Part shown: in pieces, positions 8,733 to 18,854 of the stretch
Position numbering within the stretch: the first letter of the stretch is position 1
Layout of the letters: each line of letters begins with the position of its first letter
NCBI GenBank assembly: GCA_000725195.1
Contig: JAIL01000257.1
Location: forward strand, 22,618 to 86,617
Length of the DNA stretch: 64,000 bases
From: Snodgrassella alvi SCGC AB-598-O02
Lineage (GTDB): Bacteria; Pseudomonadota; Gammaproteobacteria; Burkholderiales; Neisseriaceae
Direction of reading: 5' to 3'
The notes under the pieces: model-generated
Database searches by the model: none
What the model was told of the DNA's origin: nothing
Seen by the model: the letters and a program-made list of their open reading frames with translations, nothing else
Position numbers and translations under genes: made by a program

Positions 8733-9698
8733 TTACTGTTTATTTTTCCACCATGAGGCTAACATCGCCAGCAATAAGGCCGAGAAAACAACGACCAATG
8801 ATGCCCATGACGGGATATGCCACCACTTCACTACCAACATTTTGGCACCGATAAAGCTTAACACAACCGCCAGACCGTATTTCAGATAAACAAATTTTTC
8901 CACCACATTAGCCAATAAAAAATACATGGCTCGCAGTCCTAATACAGCAAAGATATTTGATGTAAACACTATAAACGGATCGGTAGTAACCGCAAAAACC
9001 GCAGGTATACTGTCAACCGCGAAAACCACATCACTTAATTCAATAACTATTAAAGTTAATAACAAAGGAGTGGCTAAACGGTGACCATTGTCTATAGTAA
9101 AAAATTTTTCCTGATTTAGATGATCACTGACAGGGAAATGATTATGCAGCCATTTTATTAATGGGTTCTCTACCAGCCCTTTGTGGTTTTCTTTTTCCGG
9201 TAGCATAAGCTTAATACCACTGTACAGCAGAAATACTCCAAACAGATATAATACCCAACTAAAACGGCTCACCAGTACGGCACCCAGTACCACCATTATG
9301 GCGCGCAATACAATTGCCCCCAGTACACCAAAAAGCAGTACCCGATGCTGATATTCCGCCGGTACTTTGAAATAGCTAAAAATCAGGACAAAAACAAAAA
9401 TATTATCTACTGACAGCGATTTTTCCAAAACATAGCCGGTCAGAAAATCCATTACTGAGTCTATAGCTATATCATGACCAGCAGCGGGATTATGCAGTAG
9501 CTCAAAATATAGCCATACAGCAAATCCTAAGGAGACCGATATCCAGACAATGGTCCACAGCAGCGCCTCCCGACTGCTCACCCGATGCGCGCCTTCTTTT
9601 TTTAAGGTAAGCATATCAATCGCAATCATTATAATTACGATGGTAATAAATACCCCGTAAAAGAATGGTGAGCCAACAGAATTAAACTGTGGTTGCAT
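8733..9698 (-). CDS. TerC/Alx-family integral membrane protein
   Basis: 321 aa, about nine hydrophobic segments. Conserved TerC features are present: EKSLSVDNIFVFVLIFSYF near residue 90 and ELSDVVFAVDSIPAVFAVT near residue 220, whose acidic residues are thought to bind metal. TerC/Alx proteins were named for tellurite resistance and pH induction and are now linked to manganese efflux. No yybP-ykoY-type leader was recognised upstream. A short palindrome ATGATAATCAT lies at 9717-9727, inside the core of a Fur-like box but matching only about 13 of 19 positions. Confidence 0.93.
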   Translation of the reverse strand: MQPQFNSVGSPFFYGVFITIVIIMIAIDMLTLKKEGAHRVSSREALLWTIVWISVSLGFAVWLYFELLHNPAAGHDIAIDSVMDFLTGYVLEKSLSVDNIFVFVLIFSYFKVPAEYQHRVLLFGVLGAIVLRAIMVVLGAVLVSRFSWVLYLFGVFLLYSGIKLMLPEKENHKGLVENPLIKWLHNHFPVSDHLNQEKFFTIDNGHRLATPLLLTLIVIELSDVVFAVDSIPAVFAVTTDPFIVFTSNIFAVLGLRAMYFLLANVVEKFVYLKYGLAVVLSFIGAKMLVVKWWHIPSWASLVVVFSALLLAMLASWWKNKQ

Positions 9699-9987
9699 AG
9701 TGTTTTCCTGCTAAAAATGATAATCATACATAAAATGTGACTGATTAATTTTCATTAATCATCTATTACTCGATTTCGTATGCATACAAATGAATATAAG
9801 CATATTGATACAAAATATTCTATTTCCTGCCCAGATACATTTGAATGAATTCAAACAATGAAACTAAATTACTAATTCAATGGCAGTAAACAATTATTGA
9901 ACTTCTTATAACTACTCCATTATTATAACGAAGTTATGTTACCGCAGCCTGATGATGACATAGAATAAAAGCTCAAGGAGAAAATAA

Positions 9988-10962
9988 ATGGTGCGGCTCT
10001 CGATTAACCAGCGTTGGCATCAACTCATCAAAACTCATTTGACCTGTCAGTTTATTGATGTAGGGTTACGCAGCTATGGTCAGGTCATGTTACAGAACAA
10101 TGCTTTATCTGGACTAATTTTTTTTGCGGGTGTTCTGACTGGTGGCTATGCTGCCGGCAAACCGCAGCTTGGCTTAGCCAGTTTGGTATCGGTGATTTGT
10201 GCCAATCTGACTGCGTATATTTATCGGCTTAATCGTAAGGCATGGCAACAGGGGATATATGGTTTTAATGCCTGTTTAATCGGTATTGCACTACCTACTT
10301 TCTGTGAAAATTCACTGTATCTGTGGAGTTGTATCGTGCTGGCGGCATGTTTATCGGTATTTATTACACAAGCATTCAGCACCATATTGCAGCAGTGGTA
10401 TCTTCCCTGCCTGACCATCCCGTTTATTTTGCTCACCTGGCTATTTTTGCTGGCCACACCCTCTCTATCTGCCCTTAATCTAACGGTTTCAAACGAAATA
10501 GTACCCTCAGTCAGCCATTTTAGCCCGATATTTATCTTTCCTGACAGCATCCTTGGTATTGCTGAGGTATTTTTATTTAACAGCATACTGGCTGGTGTAT
10601 TTTTTCTAATCGGTTTGGCAGTAAATTCAGTAAAAATCACTATTTATGCATTTGTGGCTTCTGCAATAGCAATTGTTATTGCCCTGCTGTATGGAGCCCA
10701 AATCCAAGTCGTTTCTTTAGGACTGTATTCTTTTAATGCCGTACTGACTGCCATTACCCTAGTTACTTTTAGTGGTAAACAGGATACCAAAATAGTTATT
10801 TACATCCTGCTAGGTATTATACTTACTGTTTTTACGCAGGCCGCATTGGTTACCATACTGAAACCTTATGCTATACCCGTATTAACACTGCCATTTGTAT
10901 TAGTGAGCTGGTTATGGTTGTTAACTAATCAGGTTATCAATCATAACCGCGAACAAGAATAA
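9988..10962 (+). CDS. Urea transporter (UT family)
   Basis: 324 aa, polytopic, with two homologous halves typical of urea channels. The first half holds QVMLQNNALSGLIFFAG and GIYGFNACLIGIALP, the second LGLYSFNAVLTAITLVTF. The repeated NxxLxG...Y(G/S)FNxxLxxI pattern lines the pore in UT/UT-B channels. It would pass urea through the inner membrane. No urease genes are in the window. ATG 9988 has a strong AAGGAGAAAATAA in front. It is a single gene, divergent from terC. Confidence 0.88.
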   Translation: MVRLSINQRWHQLIKTHLTCQFIDVGLRSYGQVMLQNNALSGLIFFAGVLTGGYAAGKPQLGLASLVSVICANLTAYIYRLNRKAWQQGIYGFNACLIGIALPTFCENSLYLWSCIVLAACLSVFITQAFSTILQQWYLPCLTIPFILLTWLFLLATPSLSALNLTVSNEIVPSVSHFSPIFIFPDSILGIAEVFLFNSILAGVFFLIGLAVNSVKITIYAFVASAIAIVIALLYGAQIQVVSLGLYSFNAVLTAITLVTFSGKQDTKIVIYILLGIILTVFTQAALVTILKPYAIPVLTLPFVLVSWLWLLTNQVINHNREQE

Positions 10963-11280
10963 TGTTCATATATTAAATTAGATGCAGCAGAGCATAGTCA
11001 TTGGTCAATGATGGCTTTTATTTCTTTGATAATTCGTATTTATAAAGTGGCATATTCGCTGAGTATTTCATAATCATATTTCCTATAAGAAATTTCAATA
11101 TCTAACAAATCGATATCTTTTTTGTTTTTATTTTTCTCTAAAGAAAAAATTCATCAGTTGCTAATGATAATTTATCGATAAACTTAATATTTATATAGAA
11201 TCTTTTGCTGGCTAATTAATCTAACTACAATTTAATTTTTCTGCTAGGAATAATCGTTGTTCACTATTTCAGATCAAATA
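10963..11280. other. AT-rich intergenic region
   Basis: About 320 bp between convergent genes. A short TCATTG-GT-CAATGA hairpin at about 10999-11012 may stop the urea-transporter transcript. Nothing else was seen. Confidence 0.4.
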
Positions 11281-11311
11281 AAAAAAGACTGCTGTTAAAG
11301 CAGTCTTTTTT
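11281..11311 (-). terminator. rpmE terminator
   Basis: AAAAAGACTGC and GCAGTCTTTTT form a perfect 11-bp stem around a 7-base loop, ending in a T-run on the minus strand directly after rpmE. Confidence 0.88.
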
Positions 11312-11335
11312 AAGGCTTGATATTGCAAACGAATA

Positions 11336-11551
11336 TTAACGTTTGAACATATTGCCATATTTCTGATTGAATTTATCCACACGACCGGTAGAGTCAACAA
11401 TTTTCTGTTTACCTGTGTAGAAAGGGTGACATGCAGAGCATACTTCGATATTGAAAGTATCTTTTTCCATTGCTGATTTGGTTACAAAGGAATTACCGCA
11501 AGAGCAGGTCACAGTAATGTCATGGTAATTAGGTTGAATGCTGTTATTCAT
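11336..11551 (-). CDS. rpmE: 50S ribosomal protein L31 (zinc-binding type)
   Basis: 71 aa. Four cysteines in the C+ arrangement (TCSCGNSF then [11 protein letters not shown]) show the zinc-binding form of L31, which bridges the ribosomal subunits. The conserved DKFNQKYG C-terminus is intact. It is monocistronic with a strong terminator. A zinc-free paralogue is not in this window. Confidence 0.97.
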   Translation of the reverse strand: MNNSIQPNYHDITVTCSCGNSFVTKSAMEKDTFNIEVCSACHPFYTGKQKIVDSTGRVDKFNQKYGNMFKR

Positions 11552-11733
11552 CTTATCTTCCTCGGTTGGCGGGCACAGGGGTTGTGCCTGTACCTCTTAA
11601 AACGGATATTTTTAATCGGATAATTATACACATTATGTTTGATTTTTCAAGTCTTCCAGCCACTATTGTGCTTTTTAATTAAAAAATTGCATGCAATATT
11701 GTGCTGACAACGCTGATCAATCAGCATAGATGT

Positions 11734-12384
11734 TTAATTTCCAGCCCGTGCATGGCTGATTTTTCTGAGCAACTGTTGTGTTGCCTGTCCAACATCAGGC
11801 TGTCCACAAATAGCCGAAATTACCGCCACACCTTCTACTCCAGTGTGCAGCACAGACTCAACATTACCGCCATTAATACCACCAATAGCAACAGCCGGAC
11901 GGTGCTTGGTGCAAACAAGCTGTTGCAACTGTTGCACACCTAACACAGGTGCCGCATCACCTTTAGATGAAGTGGGAAAGATCGGGCCTATTCCCAGATA
12001 ATCAATCTGTGACCATGGTACTGCCTGCATTTGTGCCTGATTAGAAACTGATAATCCTACTATTTTTTCAGAGCCAATTAACTGACGGACTACCTCGACA
12101 GGTAAATCACTTTGACCAACGTGCACACCGTCGGCCTGTACAGCCATGGCTATGTCGACTTGATCATTGATCAGTAAAGGTACAGGAGTAGTAGACAATA
12201 CTTTTTTTAATGCCAGTGCGGCGTTATACCAATCTTTGCGATCGAATGGCTGTTCAGATCTTAACTGAACAGTGGTCACACCATTAGCAACAGCAATTCT
12301 GGTCGTTTCTACCAGTCCAGCAATGCCACCACACAAAACCGGATCTAAAACCAGATATAAGGTTAAATCAAACTTTTTTTGCAT
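11734..12384 (-). CDS. thiE: Thiamine-phosphate synthase ThiE
   Basis: 216 aa from ATG 12384. It joins the pyrimidine diphosphate to thiazole phosphate to make thiamine monophosphate. Family motifs are present: TVQLRSEQPFDRKDW, LLINDQVDIAMAVQADGVHVGQSD and GIGPIFPTSSKGDAAP. ATG 12384 is chosen because AAGGTGAAT precedes it and thiM stops one base away; a longer reading frame from 12447 would overlap thiM and adds residues not typical of the family. It is co-transcribed with thiM under the TPP riboswitch. Confidence 0.96.
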   Translation of the reverse strand: MQKKFDLTLYLVLDPVLCGGIAGLVETTRIAVANGVTTVQLRSEQPFDRKDWYNAALALKKVLSTTPVPLLINDQVDIAMAVQADGVHVGQSDLPVEVVRQLIGSEKIVGLSVSNQAQMQAVPWSQIDYLGIGPIFPTSSKGDAAPVLGVQQLQQLVCTKHRPAVAIGGINGGNVESVLHTGVEGVAVISAICGQPDVGQATQQLLRKISHARAGN

Positions 12385-12385
12385 A

Positions 12386-13183
12386 TTATTCACCTTGGGA
12401 AACATTTGCAGGCAGCAGTGATAACTGATCCAAAAGCGATACGGCAAATGTACCTAAACCAAATTGTTTATTTGCCAATTCGGCGGCTTTTTTCATCATA
12501 TAACAGGCGGTAGCAGTCGCTAGTAATTTATCTTCAGCGCCAGCAATCAAAGCAGCAACCATGGCTGATAATGAACAGCCGGTTCCGGTTACTCTGGTTA
12601 AGGCTACATCACCACCTTTGATGGCATAAATCGTCTTACCATCAGTAATATAGTCAGTTTCGCCTGTAACCGCCACAATAGTCTGATATTGTTCTGCCAG
12701 TCTGAGGGCCGAATCCAAAGCAGCTTCTGTTGAATCCTGACTATCAGTTCCTTTGGCGCTAGATTGCTCGCCTGCTAGCGTTAATATTTCCGCAGCGTTT
12801 GCACGGATAACATCTGGACGAAAAGCCAGTAATTCATGTGCTATGCGGGTTCGAAATGGGAGTACTGTTCCTACTGCCACCGGATCCAGTACCCATGGTA
12901 CATTAGATTCTCTGGCTTGTTGTGCTGCTAGTAGCATGCTTTCAGAGGTAGCCTGATAAACCGTCCCGATATTGATGAGCAGGCTATTGGCAACAGTGAC
13001 AAAGGATTGTACTTCTTCGCGTGCAATTACCATGGCCGGACTTGCACCAATAGCCAGTAATATATTAGCAGTAAAATTTTGCACTACTTGATTAGTGATG
13101 CAGTGAATTAATGGTTTTTGTGAACGCACCCTTGTCATAAAAGGCGTGGCCTGAGCAGCCTGAAAAACTATGGCAGAAGACAT
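12386..13183 (-). CDS. thiM: Hydroxyethylthiazole kinase ThiM
   Basis: 265 aa. It phosphorylates 5-(2-hydroxyethyl)-4-methylthiazole in thiazole salvage. The ribokinase-like fold shows the N-terminal PLIHCITNQVVQNFTAN block, WVLDPVAVG and the C-terminal catalytic TGTGCSLSAMVAA motif. It is first in a thiM-thiE pair led by a TPP riboswitch. With thiM and thiE but no thiC or thiD nearby, the locus indicates salvage capacity; de novo synthesis cannot be judged from this window. Confidence 0.96.
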   Translation of the reverse strand: MSSAIVFQAAQATPFMTRVRSQKPLIHCITNQVVQNFTANILLAIGASPAMVIAREEVQSFVTVANSLLINIGTVYQATSESMLLAAQQARESNVPWVLDPVAVGTVLPFRTRIAHELLAFRPDVIRANAAEILTLAGEQSSAKGTDSQDSTEAALDSALRLAEQYQTIVAVTGETDYITDGKTIYAIKGGDVALTRVTGTGCSLSAMVAALIAGAEDKLLATATACYMMKKAAELANKQFGLGTFAVSLLDQLSLLPANVSQGE

Positions 13184-13239
13184 ATTCTTTCCTTTAAATT
13201 AAAAAAGCAGAGAAGAATATGTCTAGAAATACGACTTAG

Positions 13240-13316
13240 ACTTCCCTACGCTGGCATTATCCAGATCAGGTTTTACGGGTAATATCTCAGTCACCTATAG
13301 GTGACACCCCGAGTCA
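13240..13316 (-). ncRNA. TPP riboswitch (Thi box) upstream of thiM
   Basis: Read on the minus strand, the conserved TPP aptamer blocks occur in order: ACTCGGGGTG, CTGAGAT, then CCTGATCTGGATAATGCCAG and GCGTAGGGAAG. These match the thiamine-pyrophosphate riboswitch core. It lies about 55 bp before thiM and should shut down thiM-thiE expression when TPP is abundant. No strong terminator was seen between it and thiM, so translational control is more likely (inference). Confidence 0.95.
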
Positions 13317-13328
13317 TATAAAAAACTT

Positions 13329-13357
13329 ATTATGCAGATTCCGGTATGAAGGCTCAA
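13329..13357 (-). promoter_or_regulatory. Probable sigma-70 promoter of the thiM-thiE transcript
   Basis: On the minus strand TTGAGC, a 17-bp spacer and CATAAT occur so that transcription would start about 6 bp before the riboswitch. Position relative to the aptamer supports the call. Confidence 0.5.
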
Positions 13358-13409
13358 TAGCAATCTTTAGTTTTTACGCAAAATAGCCAGCTGGTTTGAC
13401 AGAACAGTA

Positions 13410-14819
13410 TCAGCCACGTCTCCAGCTGGTTCCATTCGCACCATCTTCCAGCACAATGCCGGCAGCAGCCAATTCGTCACGAATACGATCAGATTCCGCC
13501 CAGTTTTTTTCTGCGCGAGCTTGCTGACGTTGTACGATCAGCGCGTCAATGGCTTCATTACTCAGTCCATTATTTTGCTCTTCTGTACTACCCTGTAAAA
13601 ACGCCGCGGGAGCTCGTTGTAGCAGCCCCATCAATCCAGCCAGCCCTTTTAAACAACCGGCTAAATAAGCATCATGAGTTTTGTTGACTTCATTAGCCAG
13701 TTCAAATAACACCGCTACCGCTTCTGCTGTACCAAAATCATCGTTCATCACTTCATAAAAGCGACGGGTGTAATCATTCAGCTGCGACTCAACAACAACA
13801 TGCACCGGCGGAGTATTTTTCAAAGCGGTATATAAACGTGTTAATGCGCCTTTCGCATCATCAAGATGAGCATCTGAGTAATTGAGCGGACTGCGATAAT
13901 GTGCGCGCAGAATAAAAAAACGTACTACTTCAGCATCGTATTTTTGCAACACTTCGCGGATAGTGAAGAAATTTCCTAGTGATTTTGACATTTTTTCATT
14001 ATCAACACGAATAAAACCATTATGTAACCAATAGTTAACATGACTGACAAAATGATTATCTGCCTCACAACAGCTGTTTTTTTCAGCACCACAACTCTGG
14101 GCAATTTCATTTTCATGATGAGGAAACTGCAAATCAGCGCCACCGCCATGAATATCAAAATGATTACCCAGTAAAGCTTTACTCATGGCCGAACATTCAA
14201 TATGCCAACCGGGGCGACCACGTCCCCAAGGGCTATCCCATGCTGGTTCCTCAGGTTTGGCCGCTTTCCATAAGACAAAATCTAGCGGATCTTTTTTATG
14301 AGTATCCACTTCGACTCGCTCCCCTGCACGCAAATCATCCAGACTTTTGCCACTAAGTTGTCCATAGCTTGGAAACTCGCGTACTGAATAATAAACATCA
14401 CCATTGGCGGCTACATAAGCTTTACCATTGGCAATTATCTCTTCAATCATCGCAATCATTTGCGCAATATAATGCGTAGCGCGTGGTTCGTGATCTGGCG
14501 GTAATACGCCTAGAGCCGCTGCATCTTCATGCATAGCCTGAATAAAGTAATCAGTCAGCTCAGTAATACTGATTTTACGCTCATTAGCACGGGCAATAAT
14601 CTTATCATCAATGTCAGTAATATTACGCACATACTCCAGAGAATATCCTAACTCTCGCAGCCATCTTGCTATAAGATCAAATACTACCATTACCCGTGCA
14701 TGACCAAGATGACAGTAATCATAAACAGTCATACCACACACATACATTCGTACCTGTGGTGGATTAATTGGTGTAAATTCTTGCTTGGTTTTAGTTAATG
14801 TATTATATAAGCTGAGCAT
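13410..14819 (-). CDS. cysS: Cysteinyl-tRNA synthetase
   Basis: 469 aa, usual length. The class I HIGH-type motif is HLGH at 37-40, and KMSKS is intact in [14 protein letters not shown]. Zinc ligands Cys and His occur in [18 protein letters not shown] and FPHHENE. It charges tRNA-Cys in the cytosol. The gene is alone on the minus strand; the thiM riboswitch promoter lies just downstream in the same orientation. Confidence 0.98.
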   Translation of the reverse strand: MLSLYNTLTKTKQEFTPINPPQVRMYVCGMTVYDYCHLGHARVMVVFDLIARWLRELGYSLEYVRNITDIDDKIIARANERKISITELTDYFIQAMHEDAAALGVLPPDHEPRATHYIAQMIAMIEEIIANGKAYVAANGDVYYSVREFPSYGQLSGKSLDDLRAGERVEVDTHKKDPLDFVLWKAAKPEEPAWDSPWGRGRPGWHIECSAMSKALLGNHFDIHGGGADLQFPHHENEIAQSCGAEKNSCCEADNHFVSHVNYWLHNGFIRVDNEKMSKSLGNFFTIREVLQKYDAEVVRFFILRAHYRSPLNYSDAHLDDAKGALTRLYTALKNTPPVHVVVESQLNDYTRRFYEVMNDDFGTAEAVAVLFELANEVNKTHDAYLAGCLKGLAGLMGLLQRAPAAFLQGSTEEQNNGLSNEAIDALIVQRQQARAEKNWAESDRIRDELAAAGIVLEDGANGTSWRRG

Positions 14820-15138
14820 ATAGATTCCTGGATGGACAAGAGTAGTATCCCTTCAACGAGGGTAATAAAATTTAGTGGGGGTTTAATTACCTTTTTTCAA
14901 GCAATTTACGCCTGGACTCCACATTTTTGGCTCTAAATTGTAATATAGGCTGATTAAATTGTCGCGATCTACTGTTTTATTTATATTTATTTAATCCTTT
15001 AAAACCGAAAATAAATAAATTTCACCAACAATCAATAGCCTCTGTCTCATTTTACATAACTTGCATTTTGCAACCAGATAGCCTAAAACTATATATGTAA
15101 CCCTATAAACAAATGATTCAAAATAGAAAGGAGTCATC
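14820..15138. other. Divergent intergenic region cysS/OmpA lipoprotein
   Basis: About 320 bp carrying the promoters of two divergent genes. A GGTAAT...ATTACC imperfect repeat lies at about 14861-14891 near the cysS start. No RNA gene was recognised. Confidence 0.4.
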
Positions 15139-15834
15139 ATGGCTATTATGAAACCACTGGCAGTAATACTGGCTACAACTACCTTAGCACTAACTGGCTG
15201 TGTCACTGATCCGAATACCGGTGAAAGACATGCCAGCAAAACTGCTGTCTATGGTTTAAGCAGTGCCGCAGTTTGTGGCATTGTAGGTGCCATAACCCAC
15301 AATAGCCGCGGGGCGAGAAACGCTGCATTAGGTTGCGGAGCAATTGGTGCTGGTGTTGGTGCTTATATGGACTATCAAGAACATCTGCTACGACAGAAAC
15401 TGGCTAATACCAATGTAGACGTACAGCGTGAAGGCAATCAAATCAAACTGGTGATGCCTGAAAATGTTACGTTTGCTACCAATAGTTCTGAATTAAATAG
15501 CTCAGCCATGTCATCACTAAACTCTGTCGCTGAAGTATTAGCCAAATATGTAGATACCAATATTTCCGTTGCCGGCTATACCGACAGCTCCGGTAATGAC
15601 AGTATCAATATTCCCCTTTCTCAGCGTCGTGCCCAGTCAGTTTCCAATTATTTATCTGCACGTGGTGTAGCCAGCAATCGTATTAATGCCACAGGTTATG
15701 GTGCTGCTAATCCGATTGCCAGCAATGCAACTGCACAAGGTAAAGCCCAAAACCGCCGTGTTGAAATACGGGTTAATCCGGTACAACAAAGTCGTGTGAC
15801 CACTACTTCACAACAAACCACTTACGTTCAATAA
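15139..15834 (+). CDS. OmpA-family outer-membrane lipoprotein (YiaD-like)
   Basis: 231 aa. The signal peptide ends in a lipobox (LALTGC, Cys21). A glycine-zipper-like region (AAVCGIVGAITH to GCGAIGAGVGAYMDYQ) is followed by a C-terminal OmpA peptidoglycan-binding domain (about 115-220) with the characteristic VAGYTDSSG, SQRRAQSVSNYL and GYGAANPIASN motifs. It should tether the outer membrane to peptidoglycan. ATG 15139 is preceded by AAAGGAG. The hairpin at 15844 probably ends this transcript. Closest class by architecture is YiaD rather than Pal. Confidence 0.9.
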   Translation: MAIMKPLAVILATTTLALTGCVTDPNTGERHASKTAVYGLSSAAVCGIVGAITHNSRGARNAALGCGAIGAGVGAYMDYQEHLLRQKLANTNVDVQREGNQIKLVMPENVTFATNSSELNSSAMSSLNSVAEVLAKYVDTNISVAGYTDSSGNDSINIPLSQRRAQSVSNYLSARGVASNRINATGYGAANPIASNATAQGKAQNRRVEIRVNPVQQSRVTTTSQQTTYVQ

Positions 15835-15843
15835 TGACGATTA

Positions 15844-15871
15844 CCTCCATCTGACTACTTGCAGATGGAGG
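15844..15871 (+). terminator. Hairpin downstream of the OmpA-like lipoprotein
   Basis: Perfect 10-bp arms CCTCCATCTG and CAGATGGAGG around an 8-base loop, 10 bp after the stop codon. The T-tail (CATAGTTTGTTT) is imperfect. Confidence 0.6.
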
Positions 15872-16545
15872 CATAGTTTGTTTGAAATATCTATTTATTC
15901 GCTGGACTAATGTAAATAGTCAGCATATCAATATTTCACCAAAGCTCAATAAAATAGTTTCGTACAATGATATTAAACAAGATTCATCAATAAAATTGCT
16001 ATTTGAATCATGAAACAACTCACAAATAAGACATCTTAATTTAATAAAGCAAAAATTCTAAAAACACACTTAACCAAATATATTTTTACTGATGGTATTT
16101 CTGTCTACAGCAATAATTCCATCTGGGTGAAAATAAATATATATCTCTCAATGATAAAAAAAATCAATAAGATCTTAGTTAAAGTAAAAAAGTAATAAAT
16201 TAGCAATCGACAAGATGACTTAATATTTATTTTAAGCGCCTAGTTATCAACTAATTAAAGCAATTGATCAGCAGAAGATTTTGAATTTATGCGGAACTGA
16301 TGAGACTGGAAATCTGCTGTAGAAATTTTATTTGCAGAGAGAAAATTCCATGGGTTAAAAAATAATTGGCAGAAAAAATAATAAAAACAGTAAATTCTCT
16401 GTCATATTATTTTATTTACTAAAATATCATAGCTATCATTTATCTATATCACCTACCAATATTTAAGCTTGATAGCCAAGCATATTTTTAAAGTGGCAAT
16501 AATTCAGTTTATCAATAACTTTCTAACCGGCATTAAATTAAAAAA
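15872..16545. other. AT-rich intergenic region
   Basis: About 670 bp between convergent genes with stops in all frames. No gene, repeat or RNA was recognised. Confidence 0.5.
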
Positions 16546-16548
16546 TAA

Positions 16549-16576
16549 AAAAAGCACTTCCATCGAAGTGCTTTTT
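16549..16576 (-). terminator. Terminator of the rpmH-rnpA-yidD-yidC operon
   Basis: AAAAAGCACTTC and GAAGTGCTTTTT form a perfect 12-bp stem around CATC, directly after yidC on the minus strand. Confidence 0.9.
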
Positions 16577-16588
16577 AAACATTACAGA

Positions 16589-18259
16589 TTAGATGTCCAG
16601 AGAACGGTGCATTTTTGCTCGCTCTTCAATTCGTTTATTAATAAACCATTGTTGAGCTAAAGTCAGAATGTTATTGGTTAGCCAGTACAATACCAAACCT
16701 GACGGAAAGAAGAAGAACATGATCGAAAAAGCAATCGGCATGATTTTCATCATTTTCGCCTGCATTGGGTCAGTAGGTGGCGGATTCATAAATGTTTGCA
16801 GATACATAGTCAGCGCCATCAATACCGGTAATATATAATACGGATCCTGACGACCTAAATCAGTAATCCAACCAATCCATGGTGCACCACGTAATTCCAC
16901 CGAAGCAAATAATGCCCAGTACAGACCAATGAATACCGGAAATTGCAATAACATTGGCAGACAACCGCCTACAGGATTAATTTTTTCCTTTTTGTAAATG
17001 GCCATCATTTCCTGTTGCAGACGCATACGATCATCACCGTACTGATCTTTTAATGCCTGTAAGCGTGGAGCAACAGCGCGCATTTTCGCCATAGACTTAT
17101 AGGAAGCATTAGTCAGCGGGAACAGAATGGCTTTCACTGTCAGAGTGAGCAGAATAATAGCCCAGCCCCAGTTTTTAACCAGATTATGCCACCAGTTCAA
17201 CAACCAGAATAAAGGTGAAGAAAATAGTGATACCTTGCCATAATCCTTGATCATTTGCAGATTATCGGCCACTTTGGTAATCACCGAATAAATTTGCGGA
17301 CCAGAGTACAAGGAAATACCAAAGCTACCGTTAGAATTTGCTGCTATATCTTTAACTGGTACTCGAACGCCAGCAGAATATAAGCCATCACTGCGTTTAC
17401 GTATATCTAACTGACAATCAGCAGCCTGACCACACACACTTTCACCGTCTTTAGGCTGTAAAATCCAAGTGGTCATAAAATAATGCTGCATCATACCAAT
17501 CCAACCGGTATTGGTTTTACGTTCATAGTCAGCTTTATCGCGTCCGGAAGTAAAATCACTATCCAGATCAGAAAAAGTCACTTTTTCGAATTTACCATTC
17601 GGGGTATACAGCGCAGGACCAACAAAGGTATGGTCAAAATATCCGGTACCTTCTGGTTCTTTACCATCACGCAATACACGATAAGCCACATCCAGCTGTA
17701 TCGGCTTGCTGCTGTGATTGGCGATATCATAGCGTAAACCAATTAAATAGCTACCTTTGGTAAAGGTATAAATTTTAGTAACCTGTATACCATTTTGCTC
17801 AGCGGCAGTAAGACGCACCTCCAGCTTGTCACCTTGCAAGGTGTAGTGCTTTTGCGGAGCAGTAAATGTTAAATCTTTAAATAAATACTCACCTTGACGA
17901 TTTAATAACACCGACTGAGCAACATACTGATGCCCATTCTGTCCGTTATCCAGCAATACAAAAGGCTTGCTAGCGTCGGTGGTTGCTTTATATTGATTCA
18001 ATACCAGATGACGCAAATCACCGGTTTTTTCATCAATAATAACTTTAACCGTATCAGTATCCACTGTAATCGGTTCAGTTTTACTCAGAGCAACGTCGGC
18101 AGCACTATTGGCTGGACTAGCATTATTTGTATTATTATTTGCGGTAGATGATGCTTGTTGTGCTGAAGTATTTTGTTTTGGCGAGGGATACATCTTTTCC
18201 CAGCCTAACAATATAGCCATTGTCAGCACAAAAAATATCAATAATCGTTTAAATTCCAT
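16589..18259 (-). CDS. yidC: Membrane protein insertase YidC
   Basis: 556 aa. It inserts and folds inner-membrane proteins with or without SecYEG. An N-terminal anchor (RLLIFFVLTMAILLGW) is followed by a large periplasmic beta domain (about 50-340) and the conserved C-terminal five-helix core (LFWLLNWWHNLVKNWGWAI, NPVGGCLPMLLQFPVFIGLY, FPSGLVLYWLTNN). ATG 18259 is preferred, with GGAAAAG upstream; a TTG at 18277 in the same frame is less likely. It is last in the conserved rpmH-rnpA-yidD-yidC cluster. Confidence 0.97.
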   Translation of the reverse strand: MEFKRLLIFFVLTMAILLGWEKMYPSPKQNTSAQQASSTANNNTNNASPANSAADVALSKTEPITVDTDTVKVIIDEKTGDLRHLVLNQYKATTDASKPFVLLDNGQNGHQYVAQSVLLNRQGEYLFKDLTFTAPQKHYTLQGDKLEVRLTAAEQNGIQVTKIYTFTKGSYLIGLRYDIANHSSKPIQLDVAYRVLRDGKEPEGTGYFDHTFVGPALYTPNGKFEKVTFSDLDSDFTSGRDKADYERKTNTGWIGMMQHYFMTTWILQPKDGESVCGQAADCQLDIRKRSDGLYSAGVRVPVKDIAANSNGSFGISLYSGPQIYSVITKVADNLQMIKDYGKVSLFSSPLFWLLNWWHNLVKNWGWAIILLTLTVKAILFPLTNASYKSMAKMRAVAPRLQALKDQYGDDRMRLQQEMMAIYKKEKINPVGGCLPMLLQFPVFIGLYWALFASVELRGAPWIGWITDLGRQDPYYILPVLMALTMYLQTFMNPPPTDPMQAKMMKIMPIAFSIMFFFFPSGLVLYWLTNNILTLAQQWFINKRIEERAKMHRSLDI

Positions 18260-18280
18260 AGTCTTTTCCGTATTCAAATG

Positions 18281-18490
18281 CTAAGGAAGAGGATCATCAC
18301 CGCAACCACCCCATGGGTGACAACGACTGATACGTTTTAAAGCCAGCCAGCCACCCTTAAATACACCGTATTTTTGCAAGGCCATGACTGCATATTGCGA
18401 ACAGGTAGGGCGAAAGCGACAGCGAGGCGGTAAAAGCGGACTGATCGCATATTGATAAAAACGAATCAGTCCGAGCAATAAAAGTCTCAT
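18281..18490 (-). CDS. yidD: Membrane protein insertion efficiency factor YidD
   Basis: 69 aa. The family signature is intact: [20 protein letters not shown], then [15 protein letters not shown] and [13 protein letters not shown]. It is an amphipathic peripheral inner-membrane protein that assists YidC. Its ATG overlaps the rnpA stop codon (ATGA), indicating translational coupling, and yidC begins 21 bp further on. Confidence 0.95.
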   Translation of the reverse strand: MRLLLLGLIRFYQYAISPLLPPRCRFRPTCSQYAVMALQKYGVFKGGWLALKRISRCHPWGGCGDDPLP

Positions 18491-18843
18491 TGCGTGGTTT
18501 TATGTACACCAGCAGCTGACAATAGCTGTTGTAAATTATTGATCACGACAGCGTAATCAGAGTGTCGGAAAGGTTGGCGAACTCGAATGATTATATCCAC
18601 AGCAGCTAACTCATGTTTATGCTGCCGAAACCACTCACGTAAAACTCGTTTCATATAATTGCGTCTATTCGCTCGCTTAGCTACTTTTTTAGCCACAACC
18701 AATCCCAGCCGAGGAAAATCCAGCGTATTGTATGCCTGAAATACCTGCAGGCAGCCCCGGCTTTTTTGACAACGTAACGCAAAAACGGATGAGAATTCAT
18801 CCGTTTTCAAAAGGCGATACTTTTTGCCAAAATGAAATTCCAT
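18487..18843 (-). CDS. rnpA: Ribonuclease P protein component
   Basis: 118 aa. It is the protein subunit that helps the RnpB RNA bind precursor tRNA. The RNR motif occurs as [20 protein letters not shown], with the N-terminal [12 protein letters not shown]. It sits between rpmH and yidD as in most bacteria. The rnpB RNA gene itself was not seen in the window. Confidence 0.95.
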   Translation of the reverse strand: MEFHFGKKYRLLKTDEFSSVFALRCQKSRGCLQVFQAYNTLDFPRLGLVVAKKVAKRANRRNYMKRVLREWFRQHKHELAAVDIIIRVRQPFRHSDYAVVINNLQQLLSAAGVHKTTQ

Positions 18844-18854
18844 TATTAAGTTGC

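Noticed and set aside
9717..9727. Fur-like core ATGATAATCAT before terC
   Set aside because: Flanks do not match the box (about 13 of 19), and there is no iron-related gene context; mentioned only in the terC entry.
11373..11381. Perfect DnaA box TTATCCACA
   Set aside because: It is inside the rpmE coding sequence, single, and about 8 kb from dnaA; not evidence of an origin.
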